A stretch of 64,000 bases of DNA. Source: Streptomyces sp. NRRL B-24484. GTDB lineage: Bacteria; Actinomycetota; Actinomycetes; Streptomycetales; Streptomycetaceae. The DNA is taken from positions 1 through 64,000 of the forward strand of contig NZ_JOAI01000006.1 in NCBI RefSeq assembly GCF_000717715.1. The letters run 5' to 3'. Numbering within the stretch: the first letter of the stretch is position 1; each line of letters begins with the position of its first letter. This document shows positions 36,455 through 44,462 of the stretch, one piece after another. The notes beneath the pieces were generated by a model. That model made no database searches, was not told the DNA's origin, and saw only the letters and a program-made list of their open reading frames with translations. Position numbers and translations under genes: made by a program.

Positions 36455-38959
36455 TCACACCCACGTCCGTGGACGGGCACGGTTGGCCCGCTCCACCATC
36501 TCGATCCTTGTTTCGGCCCGGTCGGACAACCGTGCCAGCACCCGGTAGGAGTGCTCCAGGGCGAAGCGCAGTTCCCGTTCACCGGCAGGATGTCCGAGCA
36601 CTTCGTACGCCGGTTCCGCGGTGCCCGCGGCGGGCTCTCCGGCGGTGTCCGGGCGGCCCGCGACGACCCAGCCGAGGGCGGCGTCCAGCAGCTCGACGGA
36701 GAGCTCCTCGTGCCGCCGGGCGTCCAGGCCGAGCGCGGTGATCTGCTCGGAGCAGCGCGCCAGGTCGGGGCCGAGCGGATCGGTCGCCGGGCGGTCGCGC
36801 AGCCGGGCGCGGACGGCGGCGATCCGGGCGGCGGTGTGGTGGGCGGAGGCCTCCGGCACCGCCTCCAGGGCGGCGACCGCGTCGGCCCGGTCGCCGGCCG
36901 CGAGGCGGACGCGGGCCAGCCCGAAGGCGGCGCCGACGTAGCTGCGGTCGGTGGTGGCGACCAGGCGGTGGAAGGCGGCGGCGTCCTCGCCGTTGCCCAG
37001 CAGTTCGGCGCAGAGGGCGAGGGCGAGCTTGGGCGCGGCCTCGCCCGGGAACGCGTCGTACAGCGCGTCGAAGGCCTCGGCGGCGGCCTCGGCGCTGCCG
37101 GCGGCCAGCGCGGTGAGTCCGCGGTACCAGACGGCCCGCCAGTCCCCGGGATGGTCCTGCTCGACGGCGGCGAGGTCGCGTGCGGCGGCCTCGGGGTCGC
37201 CGAGTTCGAGGTGGGCGCGCAGCGCGCGCAGGCGCAGTTCCAGCGAGGGCGCGGGCGCGGTGGCGAGTGCGGCCAGCGCCTCGCCGGGGGCGGTGCCGGC
37301 CAGTGCGGCGAGGAAGCCGGCGTTCGGGTCGGCGGTGTCCACCCGCGGCACCGGCAGGGCGAGGGCGGCGGCGGCCGGGTCGAGCGGGCCGGCGGCGAGT
37401 TCGGTGTCGGGCACCCGCACCTCGGGCCCGAACAGGGTGGAGAGCGCGGGCCGCGGGCGGCCGTCCTGCAGCGCGAGCACCTCGCGCAGGACGCCGGTGA
37501 GCTGGTCGGCCATCTCCTCGGCGGAGCCGAAGCGGCGGGCCGGGTCCGGGTCGGTGGCCCGGACGAGCAGCCGATAGTACGACTCGTAGGCGGCGAAGAG
37601 CGGCTCCTCGTCGGGGCCGGGCAGGTCGTGCCGGTGGGTGGTGTCGTAGCCGCGGAAGTCGAGGCTGAGCACGGCCAGGGTGCGGGCGACCGTGTAGAGG
37701 TCGGAGGCGGGTGTCGGACCGTCGGTGGCGATCTCGGGCGCCTGGTAGCCGACGGTGCCGTAGATCGGGCCGTCGTCGTCGAGGCGCCGGACGGCACCCA
37801 TGTCGATGATCTTGAGCGAGTCCTCGCTCTGGATCACGTTGTCGATCTTGAAGTCGCAGTACACCAGGCCGCGGGCGTGCAGGTGGCCGAGCGCGGGCAG
37901 TGCCTCCAGCGCGTACGCGATCGCCTGCTCGACCGGCAGCGGGTCGCGCCGGCCGTCCGGGGTGCGGCGCTCGTTGGCGATGTCCTTCAGCGACTTGCCG
38001 CCGACGTACTCCATCACGATGTAGCCGTCGGAGCCGCCCGTCCGCAGGTCCGGGTGCTCGGCGAAGTTGATGATGCGGACGATGTTCGGGTGGTCCACCT
38101 CGGCGAGGAAGCGCCGCTCGGCGAGCGCGACCGCCAGCGCGTCCTCGTCGCCGGTGTCCAGCAGGCCCTTGAGGACGACCCACTTGTCGCTGACCCGGCG
38201 GTCGATCGCCAGGTAGATCCAGCCGAGTCCGCCGTGCGCCAGGCAGCCCACCACCTCGTACTGGCCGCCGACGAGGTCGCCGCGGCGCAGCTTGGGCGTG
38301 AACGAGTACGCCGTGCCGCACTTGGTGCAGAAGCCCTCCGGCCGGCCCTGCTGCTCGCCCTTGGAGCGGCCGACCGGCGCGTCGCACCGGGAGCAGAACC
38401 GCTTGCGCTCCGGCACCTCCGGGTTCTCCAGCACCGCCGCGGACGGGTCGGGCCGCGGCACCGCGGGCACCGTGACCAGGCCGGCCCCCAGGTTGCCGCG
38501 GCGGCCCGTCCCGCCGGTGCCGCCGCTGCTGCGGACCGAGACCGAGCGCCCCGATCCCGTCCGGGCGGAGCGGTGCGAACGGGAACGGCCGGACATCGTC
38601 CGGGAGGAGCCCGTCCGGGAGGAGCCCGTCCGGGAGGAGCCCGTCCGGGACGAGCCGGGACGGGACGGGCCGGTGTGCGCGGAGTCGGGGGAGACCCGGG
38701 CCGCGGGCACCTGCGGTGCCCCGGCCTCGGCGGCCAGCCCGCACTCGTCGCAGTAGCCGTCCGTGTCGATCGTGCCGGGGCAGTCCCGGGTGCACCGCCC
38801 CGGTGCCGGGCCGGCCGCGGCCGGTGCGGCCGCCGTGTTCGCCGCCCCCGCGGCCCGTGCGGTGCCCGCGACGGCGGCCAGCCCGCACTCGTCGCAGTAG
38901 CCGTCCGCGTCGATCACGCCGCTGCCGGAGCACTCCGGCCGCGTGCACGCCTCACCCAT
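36455..38959 (-). CDS. pknG: PknG-like serine/threonine protein kinase with zinc ribbons and TPRs
   Basis: The 834-aa product has two N-terminal ribbons (both ending DGYCDECG, to about residue 74), a Ser/Arg-rich linker with GSSRT repeats, and a rubredoxin-like pair Cys189/192 and Cys211/214. A kinase domain (about 234-500) and a TPR-like helical region (about 560-830) follow. The kinase has the PknG-type loop AHGGLGWIYL, Lys264, Asp369 in VYCDFKIDN, Asp386 in IIDMGAV and GYQAPE. The YCD in place of HRD marks the PknG class. The Mycobacterium enzyme phosphorylates FHA proteins controlling glutamate metabolism. The ATG 38959 overlaps the preceding gene by 8 bases. Confidence 0.92.
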   Translation of the reverse strand: MGEACTRPECSGSGVIDADGYCDECGLAAVAGTARAAGAANTAAAPAAAGPAPGRCTRDCPGTIDTDGYCDECGLAAEAGAPQVPAARVSPDSAHTGPSRPGSSRTGSSRTGSSRTGSSRTMSGRSRSHRSARTGSGRSVSVRSSGGTGGTGRRGNLGAGLVTVPAVPRPDPSAAVLENPEVPERKRFCSRCDAPVGRSKGEQQGRPEGFCTKCGTAYSFTPKLRRGDLVGGQYEVVGCLAHGGLGWIYLAIDRRVSDKWVVLKGLLDTGDEDALAVALAERRFLAEVDHPNIVRIINFAEHPDLRTGGSDGYIVMEYVGGKSLKDIANERRTPDGRRDPLPVEQAIAYALEALPALGHLHARGLVYCDFKIDNVIQSEDSLKIIDMGAVRRLDDDGPIYGTVGYQAPEIATDGPTPASDLYTVARTLAVLSLDFRGYDTTHRHDLPGPDEEPLFAAYESYYRLLVRATDPDPARRFGSAEEMADQLTGVLREVLALQDGRPRPALSTLFGPEVRVPDTELAAGPLDPAAAALALPVPRVDTADPNAGFLAALAGTAPGEALAALATAPAPSLELRLRALRAHLELGDPEAAARDLAAVEQDHPGDWRAVWYRGLTALAAGSAEAAAEAFDALYDAFPGEAAPKLALALCAELLGNGEDAAAFHRLVATTDRSYVGAAFGLARVRLAAGDRADAVAALEAVPEASAHHTAARIAAVRARLRDRPATDPLGPDLARCSEQITALGLDARRHEELSVELLDAALGWVVAGRPDTAGEPAAGTAEPAYEVLGHPAGERELRFALEHSYRVLARLSDRAETRIEMVERANRARPRTWV
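38597..38656 (-). repeat. Four tandem 15-bp repeats inside the pknG-like gene
   Basis: Four head-to-tail copies of a 15-bp unit (cgtccgggaggagcc on the plus strand), the fourth with one mismatch. On the coding strand it gives the in-frame pentapeptide repeat GSSRT at about residues 102-121. A copy-number change would keep the frame, so length may vary between strains. Confidence 0.85.
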
Positions 38960-40382
38960 CGCCTTCCCCGCCCCCCTCGACGTTCCCCGGCCGGCCGTCC
39001 TGCACCGTCGGGGCCTGGTGGTCCTGCCCGTTCCCGCCGCCCGCAACCCCCGGACCGCCCGCAACCCCCGCGCCGTCCGCTGCCGCGGGACCGGCCGGGA
39101 GCGCGGGCGCCGGCCGCACCGCCTGCTGGAAGCGGGCGACCGCCTCCGCCGCGGCGCGCAGGTCGCACGGCGCGCTCCACAGCAGCCAGCGCGCCTTCTC
39201 GAACCGCTCGACGACCTCCGGGTCCTCGGTGATCCGCAGCCGCGCCGCCATCGCCCGGTACGCCTCCAGCCGCCCCCGCAGCTCGGCTCGCACCGCCAGC
39301 GGCTGGGCCACTTCGGTCAGCGAGTGCCGGGCCCGCGCGAGCTCCTTGGCGGCCGCGTCCTCCAGGGCGTCCAGCAGCGGACCCAGCCGGTACCACTGAC
39401 CGCCGTGCTGCAGCTCGACGGCGTGGCCGATCCGCTCGCGGAGCGCCGAGGCCGGGCCCGGCACGGCCGGCACCTCGGTCGCGGCGATCTTCGCCAGCAC
39501 CTCGCCGCGGGCCCGCCGGGCCTCGGCCAGCGTGGCGTCGGCCCGCTGCAGCAGGTCGGCGACCTGCTGCAGCCGCTCGTGCGACTCGTCGCGCAGCCGC
39601 AGCAGCCCCTCCAGCTCGACCCGGACGTCGTCCAGCGCCCGGCCCGCCCGGTCGAAGCGCGAGGTGTCGACCACCCCGGCGACCGTGCCGGCCGTCGTCG
39701 CCGCCCCGGTGGGCCCGTCCTCCGCCCGCTGTGCGGGCACCCGGGCGGGCCGCCACAGCGCCAGCGGGTCGGAGACCACCTCGGTGCGCTGCGCCGCGAG
39801 GTCCTCGGCCAGTTCGGCGAGGTCGTCGGCGAGCGGGTGGCCGCCGGGCCGCACGCCGACCGACAGCGCCAGCATCTGCACCCGGTGCAGTTCGGCGAGC
39901 AGCAGGTCGATCCGGGCGGGCAGCGCCGACCAGACCGCGTCCGCGGCGGCGACCACCTCCAGCACCGTCGCGTACCACGCGTTCATCCGGTCCAGCAGTT
40001 CGGCGAGGCTGATCCGCTCGACCAGCCGGGCCGGTGCGCCGAGCCGGGCGCCGCCGTCCGGCAGCTGCCCGCCGGAGACTGTGACCGAGGCACCGCCGAG
40101 CAGCTCGCCGAGCTCGGCGAGCTCGGCGGAGCCGGGACGGTTGCGGCGCGAGCGGACGGCCCGCGCCGAGGCCAGCGCCTCCGAGTAGCGGTCGAACAGC
40201 GCCCACAGCACGGACAGGCCCTGCCCGGCGACGGACCAGCGCTCCCCGGTGCGCCCGGTGAGGGCGGCCCCCTCCAGCAGCCGGCGGCCCGGATGGTCCT
40301 GCAGGTCGAGCAGCGCCGCCTCCACGGCGTCGCGCTCGGCGCCCAGCCGCGCGAGTGCGCGGTCCACCTCCTCCCGGCTCAT
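38952..40382 (-). CDS. Unknown helical protein encoded between glnH-like and pknG-like genes
   Basis: The 476-aa product has no family I recognise. It is almost entirely alpha-helical, with heptad-like stretches (AELAELGELLGG; LDDVRVELEGLLRLRDESHE; QVADLLQRADATLAEARRAR; RGRLEAYRAMAARLRITEDP). It has no signal peptide or membrane helix and ends in a Gly/Ala-rich tail. It overlaps the kinase gene by 8 bases, so expression is coupled. A cytoplasmic adaptor between the membrane sensor and the kinase is plausible but only inferred. The ATG 40382 (MSREEVDRAL) is chosen because the frame upstream is low-complexity; its ribosome site is weak. Confidence 0.8.
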   Translation of the reverse strand: MSREEVDRALARLGAERDAVEAALLDLQDHPGRRLLEGAALTGRTGERWSVAGQGLSVLWALFDRYSEALASARAVRSRRNRPGSAELAELGELLGGASVTVSGGQLPDGGARLGAPARLVERISLAELLDRMNAWYATVLEVVAAADAVWSALPARIDLLLAELHRVQMLALSVGVRPGGHPLADDLAELAEDLAAQRTEVVSDPLALWRPARVPAQRAEDGPTGAATTAGTVAGVVDTSRFDRAGRALDDVRVELEGLLRLRDESHERLQQVADLLQRADATLAEARRARGEVLAKIAATEVPAVPGPASALRERIGHAVELQHGGQWYRLGPLLDALEDAAAKELARARHSLTEVAQPLAVRAELRGRLEAYRAMAARLRITEDPEVVERFEKARWLLWSAPCDLRAAAEAVARFQQAVRPAPALPAGPAAADGAGVAGGPGVAGGGNGQDHQAPTVQDGRPGNVEGGGEGDG

Positions 40383-40578
40383 CGCCGGGCCGGCAGTTCC
40401 TGCCAACGGTCCTTCCTCTCCGGTGCGGTCGCCCGGCGCCGGTGCGGCACCTCCCGCGCCCTGCGGCGCGGCCCCCGGTGACGGTGCTTCGTGTGACGGG
40501 GCGACGGATGACGGGACGATCGGTCGACGGGACGGTCGGGTGACGCGACGATCGGTGACGGGGGACGGGGTGACGAGA

Positions 40579-41547
40579 CTACGGCAGGTACGGTGCGGCG
40601 GAGGCACCCATGGTGGGCGCCAGCCAGTGCGCGTAGCTGCGCTGCCACCCTCCGCCCGCGCGGTACTCCGCCAGCACCTGGTTCACCCAGGCCACCAGAT
40701 CGGGTGCCGCCTTGTTGACCGCCACCCCCATGTAGGCGTCGGAGACGGACTCGTCGAGCACCTGCACGGTCGGGTCCTGCGCGGCCTGAGCGGCCGCCAG
40801 GGAACCGTCGGTGAGCGTGGTGTCGACCTGGCCGAGCTGCATCAGCACCAGGCAGTCCAGCTGGTTCTCCACCACCCGCACCGCGCTGGTGCCCCGCGGG
40901 TCCCGCTTCAGCTCGGCCTCCGAGGAGGACTGCGCGGCCACGCAGGCCCGCCGCCCCTTGAAGGCCGCGGCCAGTGAGGTCGCCTTCGCCGCCCGCGGCA
41001 CCACCACCTGCTGGCCGGTGCGGAAGTACGGGGCGGAGAACGCCACGTCCTTCAGCCGCTCGCAGGTGATGGTCATGGTGCGGGTGATCAGGTCCACCTC
41101 GCCGTTCTTGATCGCGTCGATCCGGCGGGCGGTCGGCACCGTGCGGAAGGTGATCTTCTCCGGGTCGCCCAGCAGCGACGCGGCGATCGCGTGCGCCAGG
41201 TCGATGTCGAAGCCCTCGATCCGGCCCGTCCGCGGGTTGCGGTAGCCCCAGTTGTAGCTGTTCTGGTCGACGCCGACGACCAGCGTGCCGCGCTGCCGGA
41301 TCCGCCGGATCGCGGCCCCGTCCGGGTCCTCGGCCGGCGGCGCGCTCTTCGTCACGTCGCAGTCCGCGGACGGCGCCAGCACGGGCGCGGCGGCCGCCGC
41401 CGGGGCGGCCCGCACCACTGCGGGCGCGGCGTGCCCGCCGGACGAGTCCGGGCCGCCCGCGAGCAGCCCGCCGGCCACCGTCAGGGCCGCCGCGCAGGCC
41501 GTGATGCCCGCCCGCCTCCTGCGGACCGTCACCGTACGCACCGTCAT
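40579..41547 (-). CDS. glnH: GlnH-like extracytoplasmic amino-acid-binding protein
   Basis: The 322-aa product has a basic n-region and hydrophobic segment (AAALTVAGGLLAGG) for export, then a family-3 solute-binding domain (about 85-315). Motifs are TLVVGVDQNSYNWGYRNP, GFDIDLAHAIAASL, RRIDAIKNGEVDLI, FSAPYFRTGQQVVV and DSLAAAQ-type strand. The GEVDLI and FDIDLA segments place it with glutamate/aspartate-binding proteins. No importer permease or ATPase is adjacent; instead a four-TM sensor lies 11 bases upstream and a PknG-like kinase downstream, as in the mycobacterial GlnH sensing system. It probably senses Asp/Glu, and transport is unlikely. Confidence 0.9.
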   Translation of the reverse strand: MTVRTVTVRRRRAGITACAAALTVAGGLLAGGPDSSGGHAAPAVVRAAPAAAAAPVLAPSADCDVTKSAPPAEDPDGAAIRRIRQRGTLVVGVDQNSYNWGYRNPRTGRIEGFDIDLAHAIAASLLGDPEKITFRTVPTARRIDAIKNGEVDLITRTMTITCERLKDVAFSAPYFRTGQQVVVPRAAKATSLAAAFKGRRACVAAQSSSEAELKRDPRGTSAVRVVENQLDCLVLMQLGQVDTTLTDGSLAAAQAAQDPTVQVLDESVSDAYMGVAVNKAAPDLVAWVNQVLAEYRAGGGWQRSYAHWLAPTMGASAAPYLP

Positions 41548-41558
41548 CCCCCGCCCCC

Positions 41559-42965
41559 TCACCGGTACTCGGCCAGTCGGCGGCCGATGCCCCTGACCAC
41601 GCCCGCCGCCGCCAGGACGGCCAGCACCGCCGCCCCTGCGGCGAGCACCTCGTACCCGCCGGCCACGCCGGAGGTCTCCGCGGCGAAGCGGGCCTGCTCG
41701 GCCTCGCCGGCCGCGGCCAGCTGCCGGTCCATCGCGGCCCAGGCCGCCTCCGTGGTGGTGTCCGAGGCCACCGCCACGGTGGCGCGCAGCGCCGCCTCGT
41801 AGTCGCCGGCCCGGTCGCTCGCGGCGGCCGCGTCGTGCCGGGAGTCCCACTGCGCGAACTGCTTCGCCGCCTCGCCCAGCCGGCGCTCCGCCTCGCCTGC
41901 CGGGGCCAGTTCGGCGGCCCGCGCCAGGGTGCCGCCGCCGGCCCGGCCGCCGCCCGGCGTCGGCGCACCGCCGAGCGACCCGGTGACCGCCTGCCAGCGC
42001 TTGCCGTAGCTGTCGCTCGCCCCGCGGGCGACCAGGTTCAGGTTCTCCGCGGCGCGGGCCTGCAGGGCCTCCGTCCGGGCCTGGCCCAGCACCTGCAGCG
42101 GCTCGGCGCCCGCGGTGCGGCCGGCCGTCAGCGAGGCGGAGGCGACCGTGCCGCCGACGGTCAGCCACAGCAGCGCGGCGAGCACCGCAGCGGAGGCCGC
42201 CACCAGCCCCGGGTTGAACACCCGGTTGGTCCGGCGGAACAGCAGCACCTGGTACCCGCCGAGCGCGGCCAGTGCGGCCAGCCCCAGCAGCAGCGCCGCC
42301 GCCGGCATCGCCGCGGCCGCGTCGAAGTCGGCGTCGAGCCGGCCCGACTCGGCGGCGACCAGCTGCTGCGCGGACGGCAGCATGGTGTTCTGCATCAGCC
42401 CCGAGGCGTACCGCAGGTAGGCCCCGCCGAGCGGCAGGCCCAGCCGGTTGTCGGCCCGGGCGGTCTCGACCAGGCCCGCGTACTGGGGGAGTTGCCGGCT
42501 CAGCTCGTCGATCCGGTGCTGCGCCTCGGAGTTGGCGGCCGTCCGGGCGGCGGCCCGGGTGAGCAGCTCGGCGGCGGTGGCGAGGTCGTCCTCGTAGCGC
42601 TTGCGCAGCCCGGCCGGTTCGTCGCCGGCCAGCAGGAAGCCGCCGGCCGCGGTGGTGTCCGCGTCGGCGAGCGAGCGGTAGATCTCGGCCGCGTCCCGGC
42701 TGAGCGGCTGGCTGTGCCCGACCACCAGGTCGGTGGCCGCGGCCCGCCGGTCGGCCTGCCAGGCCGCCGTCCCCCCGAACAGCAGCACCAGTGCGACCAG
42801 CGCCGCGCCGGCCAGCCGCAGCCGGCCCGGCGGGGTGTCCGCCGCCCGCCGCAGGGCGGCCAGCCGCTCGCCGGCGTCCTGCAGCCCGGGCAGCCGTGCC
42901 GCGGAGCCGCGCCCCGCCGGCTCCGGCAACGGCGCCGTGCCTTCGACGACCGCAGGTCCCGTCAC
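41559..42965 (-). CDS. glnX: GlnX-like membrane sensor with four transmembrane helices
   Basis: The 468-aa product has TM1 at about residues 49-69 (GAALVALVLLFGGTAAW) and an extracytoplasmic helical region to ~225. TM2 (ALLLGLAALAALGGYQVLLF) and TM3 (AVLAALLWLTVGGTVAS) form a hairpin, a second extracytoplasmic helical region follows to ~435, and TM4 (AAGAAVLAVLAAAGVV) ends it. Two tandem outside helical bundles with four TMs is the known layout of mycobacterial GlnX, which passes the GlnH ligand signal to PknG. It lies first in the same-strand run, directly before glnH. GTG start (VTGPAVVEG). Confidence 0.88.
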   Translation of the reverse strand: MTGPAVVEGTAPLPEPAGRGSAARLPGLQDAGERLAALRRAADTPPGRLRLAGAALVALVLLFGGTAAWQADRRAAATDLVVGHSQPLSRDAAEIYRSLADADTTAAGGFLLAGDEPAGLRKRYEDDLATAAELLTRAAARTAANSEAQHRIDELSRQLPQYAGLVETARADNRLGLPLGGAYLRYASGLMQNTMLPSAQQLVAAESGRLDADFDAAAAMPAAALLLGLAALAALGGYQVLLFRRTNRVFNPGLVAASAAVLAALLWLTVGGTVASASLTAGRTAGAEPLQVLGQARTEALQARAAENLNLVARGASDSYGKRWQAVTGSLGGAPTPGGGRAGGGTLARAAELAPAGEAERRLGEAAKQFAQWDSRHDAAAASDRAGDYEAALRATVAVASDTTTEAAWAAMDRQLAAAGEAEQARFAAETSGVAGGYEVLAAGAAVLAVLAAAGVVRGIGRRLAEYR

Positions 42966-43049
42966 CCGCCCCACCCCCCCTGTGTACCCCGTGTCCCCGA
43001 GCGCCCCGCGGGACGCCGGCCCCCTGATGCCAGCAGTATGGCCGCCGGA

Positions 43050-43062
43050 TGTGACGATCACA
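43050..43062. promoter_or_regulatory. Palindrome upstream of the glnX-like operon
   Basis: TGTGA-CGA-TCACA is a perfect 13-bp palindrome in the 256-base gap between the divergent glnX-like and nucleosidase genes, 85 bases before the glnX start. The half-sites resemble a CRP site, but the 3-base spacer is too short for that. A candidate operator for the signalling operon. Confidence 0.45.
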
Positions 43063-43221
43063 CGCGAGTTGTGCCGATCTTGAGACTGCGCCAAAGGGCC
43101 GATCCGCCCGAACGCGGACGTTCCGTGCGCGCAGCGGTCCGCCCACGGGCCCGAACCCTCCCGTCCGTGGGCCCGAACCCTCCCGCCCGGGGCGCCGCGG
43201 GGGCGGCCGTAGCATGGCGGC

Positions 43222-43806
43222 ATGCGTCTGCTCGGCACCATCACCCCGGACCGTCCGCTGCTCGTCGTCGCCGTCCGGGAGGAGGCGGCCCACCTGGGCG
43301 AGCGCCTCCCCGTGCTGCTCACCGGCATCGGCAAGATCAACTCGACGGCCGCGCTGGCCACCGTGCTGGCCGGGGCGGTCCGGCCGGCCGAGGTGGTGAA
43401 CCTGGGGACGGCGGGTGCGCTGCGCCCCGGCCTGGCCGGCACCATGCACGAGGTCTCCCGGGTGCTGCAGCACGACATCGACACCCCGGTGCTGCGCGCG
43501 CTGACCGGCCGCAGCTACGGCGCGCCGATCACCCTCAACGACGGCGTCGGCCCGACTTTGGCCACCGGCGACCTCTTCGTCTCGGACGGCGCCGCCCGCG
43601 ACCGGCTCGCGGAGCAGGCCGACCTGGTCGACATGGAGGGCTACGCGATCGCCACCGTCGCCCGCCGGGCCGAGGTGCCGGTGCGGCTGGTCAAGTACGT
43701 CAGCGACGAGGCCGACGACGGCGCCGCGCACACCTGGCGCGAGTCGGTGGACGCCTGCGCGAAGATCCTCGCGGCCTGGGCGGACGAGCACCTCGGCGAC
43801 CGCTGA
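43222..43806 (+). CDS. Nucleosidase (PNP/UDP phosphorylase fold, MTA/SAH nucleosidase-like)
   Basis: The 194-aa product has the phosphorylase-superfamily core: VAVREEAAHLG, LTGIGKINSTAALATVL, VVNLGTAGALRPGL, and VDMEGYAIATVA with the ribose-binding Met-Glu pair. The catalytic VSDEADDGA segment has the Asp expected for protonating N7. It should cleave or phosphorolyse a nucleoside; it is shorter than classic MTA/SAH nucleosidases, so the substrate is open. ATG start. It is divergent from the sensor operon and ends at a terminator. Confidence 0.85.
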   Translation: MRLLGTITPDRPLLVVAVREEAAHLGERLPVLLTGIGKINSTAALATVLAGAVRPAEVVNLGTAGALRPGLAGTMHEVSRVLQHDIDTPVLRALTGRSYGAPITLNDGVGPTLATGDLFVSDGAARDRLAEQADLVDMEGYAIATVARRAEVPVRLVKYVSDEADDGAAHTWRESVDACAKILAAWADEHLGDR

Positions 43807-43827
43807 GGCGCGCACCGCGGACACGGC

Positions 43828-43858
43828 GGAGGCCGGGACCCTCGGGGTCCCGGCCTCC
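43828..43858. terminator. Terminator between convergent genes
   Basis: Perfect 14-bp inverted repeat (43828-43841 with 43845-43858) with a tcg loop, 21 bases after the nucleosidase stop and 20 bases before the end of the opposing gene. Confidence 0.85.
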
Positions 43859-43878
43859 GGTGCGTCCTGGCGGACGGC

Positions 43879-44301
43879 TCAGCCGGTGATCTGCACGCCG
43901 GTCAGCGCGGGCACGAACTGGTCCAGCTCGGTGCGCCAGTAGCGGGCGACGTTCAGGCGGGTCGCCTTCTGCTCACCGGGGAAGTGGAACTGCATCGAGC
44001 TCCACATCGCGGCCCGCTTCACCTCGGTGATCAGGGTGCGCGCCTGCTCCAGCGGCACCACGTGCACCAGCTCCTGCGGCCGGTTGCTCATCCGCGAGGC
44101 GCGGTGCACGACGACCACGCGCTCGGTCAGGGTGACGAAGTAGTACTTCACGAACAGCTGGCCGATCAGGCCGAGCTGGCTCATCAGCCACGGGCTCGGG
44201 CCGGTGACGGTGTGGAACGTGACGACGGGCCGGTCGTTCGGCTCGATCGCGGCGATCGCCTCGGCGACCTGCTCCTGCATGGTGGACTTACGGATCGCCA
44301 T
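43879..44301 (-). CDS. Conserved hypothetical protein (PH-like fold suspected)
   Basis: The 140-aa product has an N-terminal helix (STMQEQVAEAIAAIEPNDRP) then alternating strands (VVTFHTVTG, KYYFVTLTERVVVVHRA, ELVHVVPLEQARTLITEV, SMQFHFPG) and a C-terminal helix with RYWRTELDQFVP. The strand pattern and the VTLTERVVVVHRA turn resemble bacterial PH-like proteins, but I cannot name the family. It has no signal peptide. ATG with GGGGGAA upstream, a promoter-like TTGATA-18-TACGCT about 60 bases before the start, and a tandem repeat further up. Confidence 0.75.
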   Translation of the reverse strand: MAIRKSTMQEQVAEAIAAIEPNDRPVVTFHTVTGPSPWLMSQLGLIGQLFVKYYFVTLTERVVVVHRASRMSNRPQELVHVVPLEQARTLITEVKRAAMWSSMQFHFPGEQKATRLNVARYWRTELDQFVPALTGVQITG

Positions 44302-44362
44302 CTGGCGGTTCCCCCTGGGGATCGGGTGGGCGCCCCGTGGACGGGCGCCGTACGAAGCCGGG

Positions 44363-44392
44363 AGCGTAGCGTTCGTCGGACGGTCCTATCAA
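44363..44392 (-). promoter_or_regulatory. Promoter-like hexamers for the hypothetical gene
   Basis: On the minus strand TTGATA (44387-44392) and TACGCT (44363-44368) are 18 bases apart, a good fit to the vegetative sigma promoter. The start codon is about 62 bases downstream. Confidence 0.5.
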
Positions 44393-44416
44393 CGTTCAAA
44401 CCTCCGCACCTGGATT

Positions 44417-44438
44417 CTTGACCGGTCCTTGACCGGTC
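44417..44438 (+). repeat. Tandem 11-bp repeat CTTGACCGGTC
   Basis: Two exact head-to-tail copies (44417-44427, 44428-44438), each containing the ACCGGT palindrome. It lies 25 bases upstream of the -35-like hexamer on the minus strand, where an activator would bind. Confidence 0.7.
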
Positions 44439-44462
44439 GGCCGTCCGCGCACCACCGGCGGA

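Noticed and set aside
41427..41547. Possible lipobox (ITAC) in the GlnH-like protein
   Set aside because: The cysteine comes before the hydrophobic core, not after it, so it cannot be a lipoprotein cleavage site; the export signal looks like an ordinary Sec or uncleaved anchor.
40579..43824. Minus-strand frame of over 1,000 codons joining the GlnH-like protein to upstream sequence
   Set aside because: Only the last 322 residues are protein-like; the rest is an out-of-frame reading of the GlnX-like gene and the divergent nucleosidase gene.
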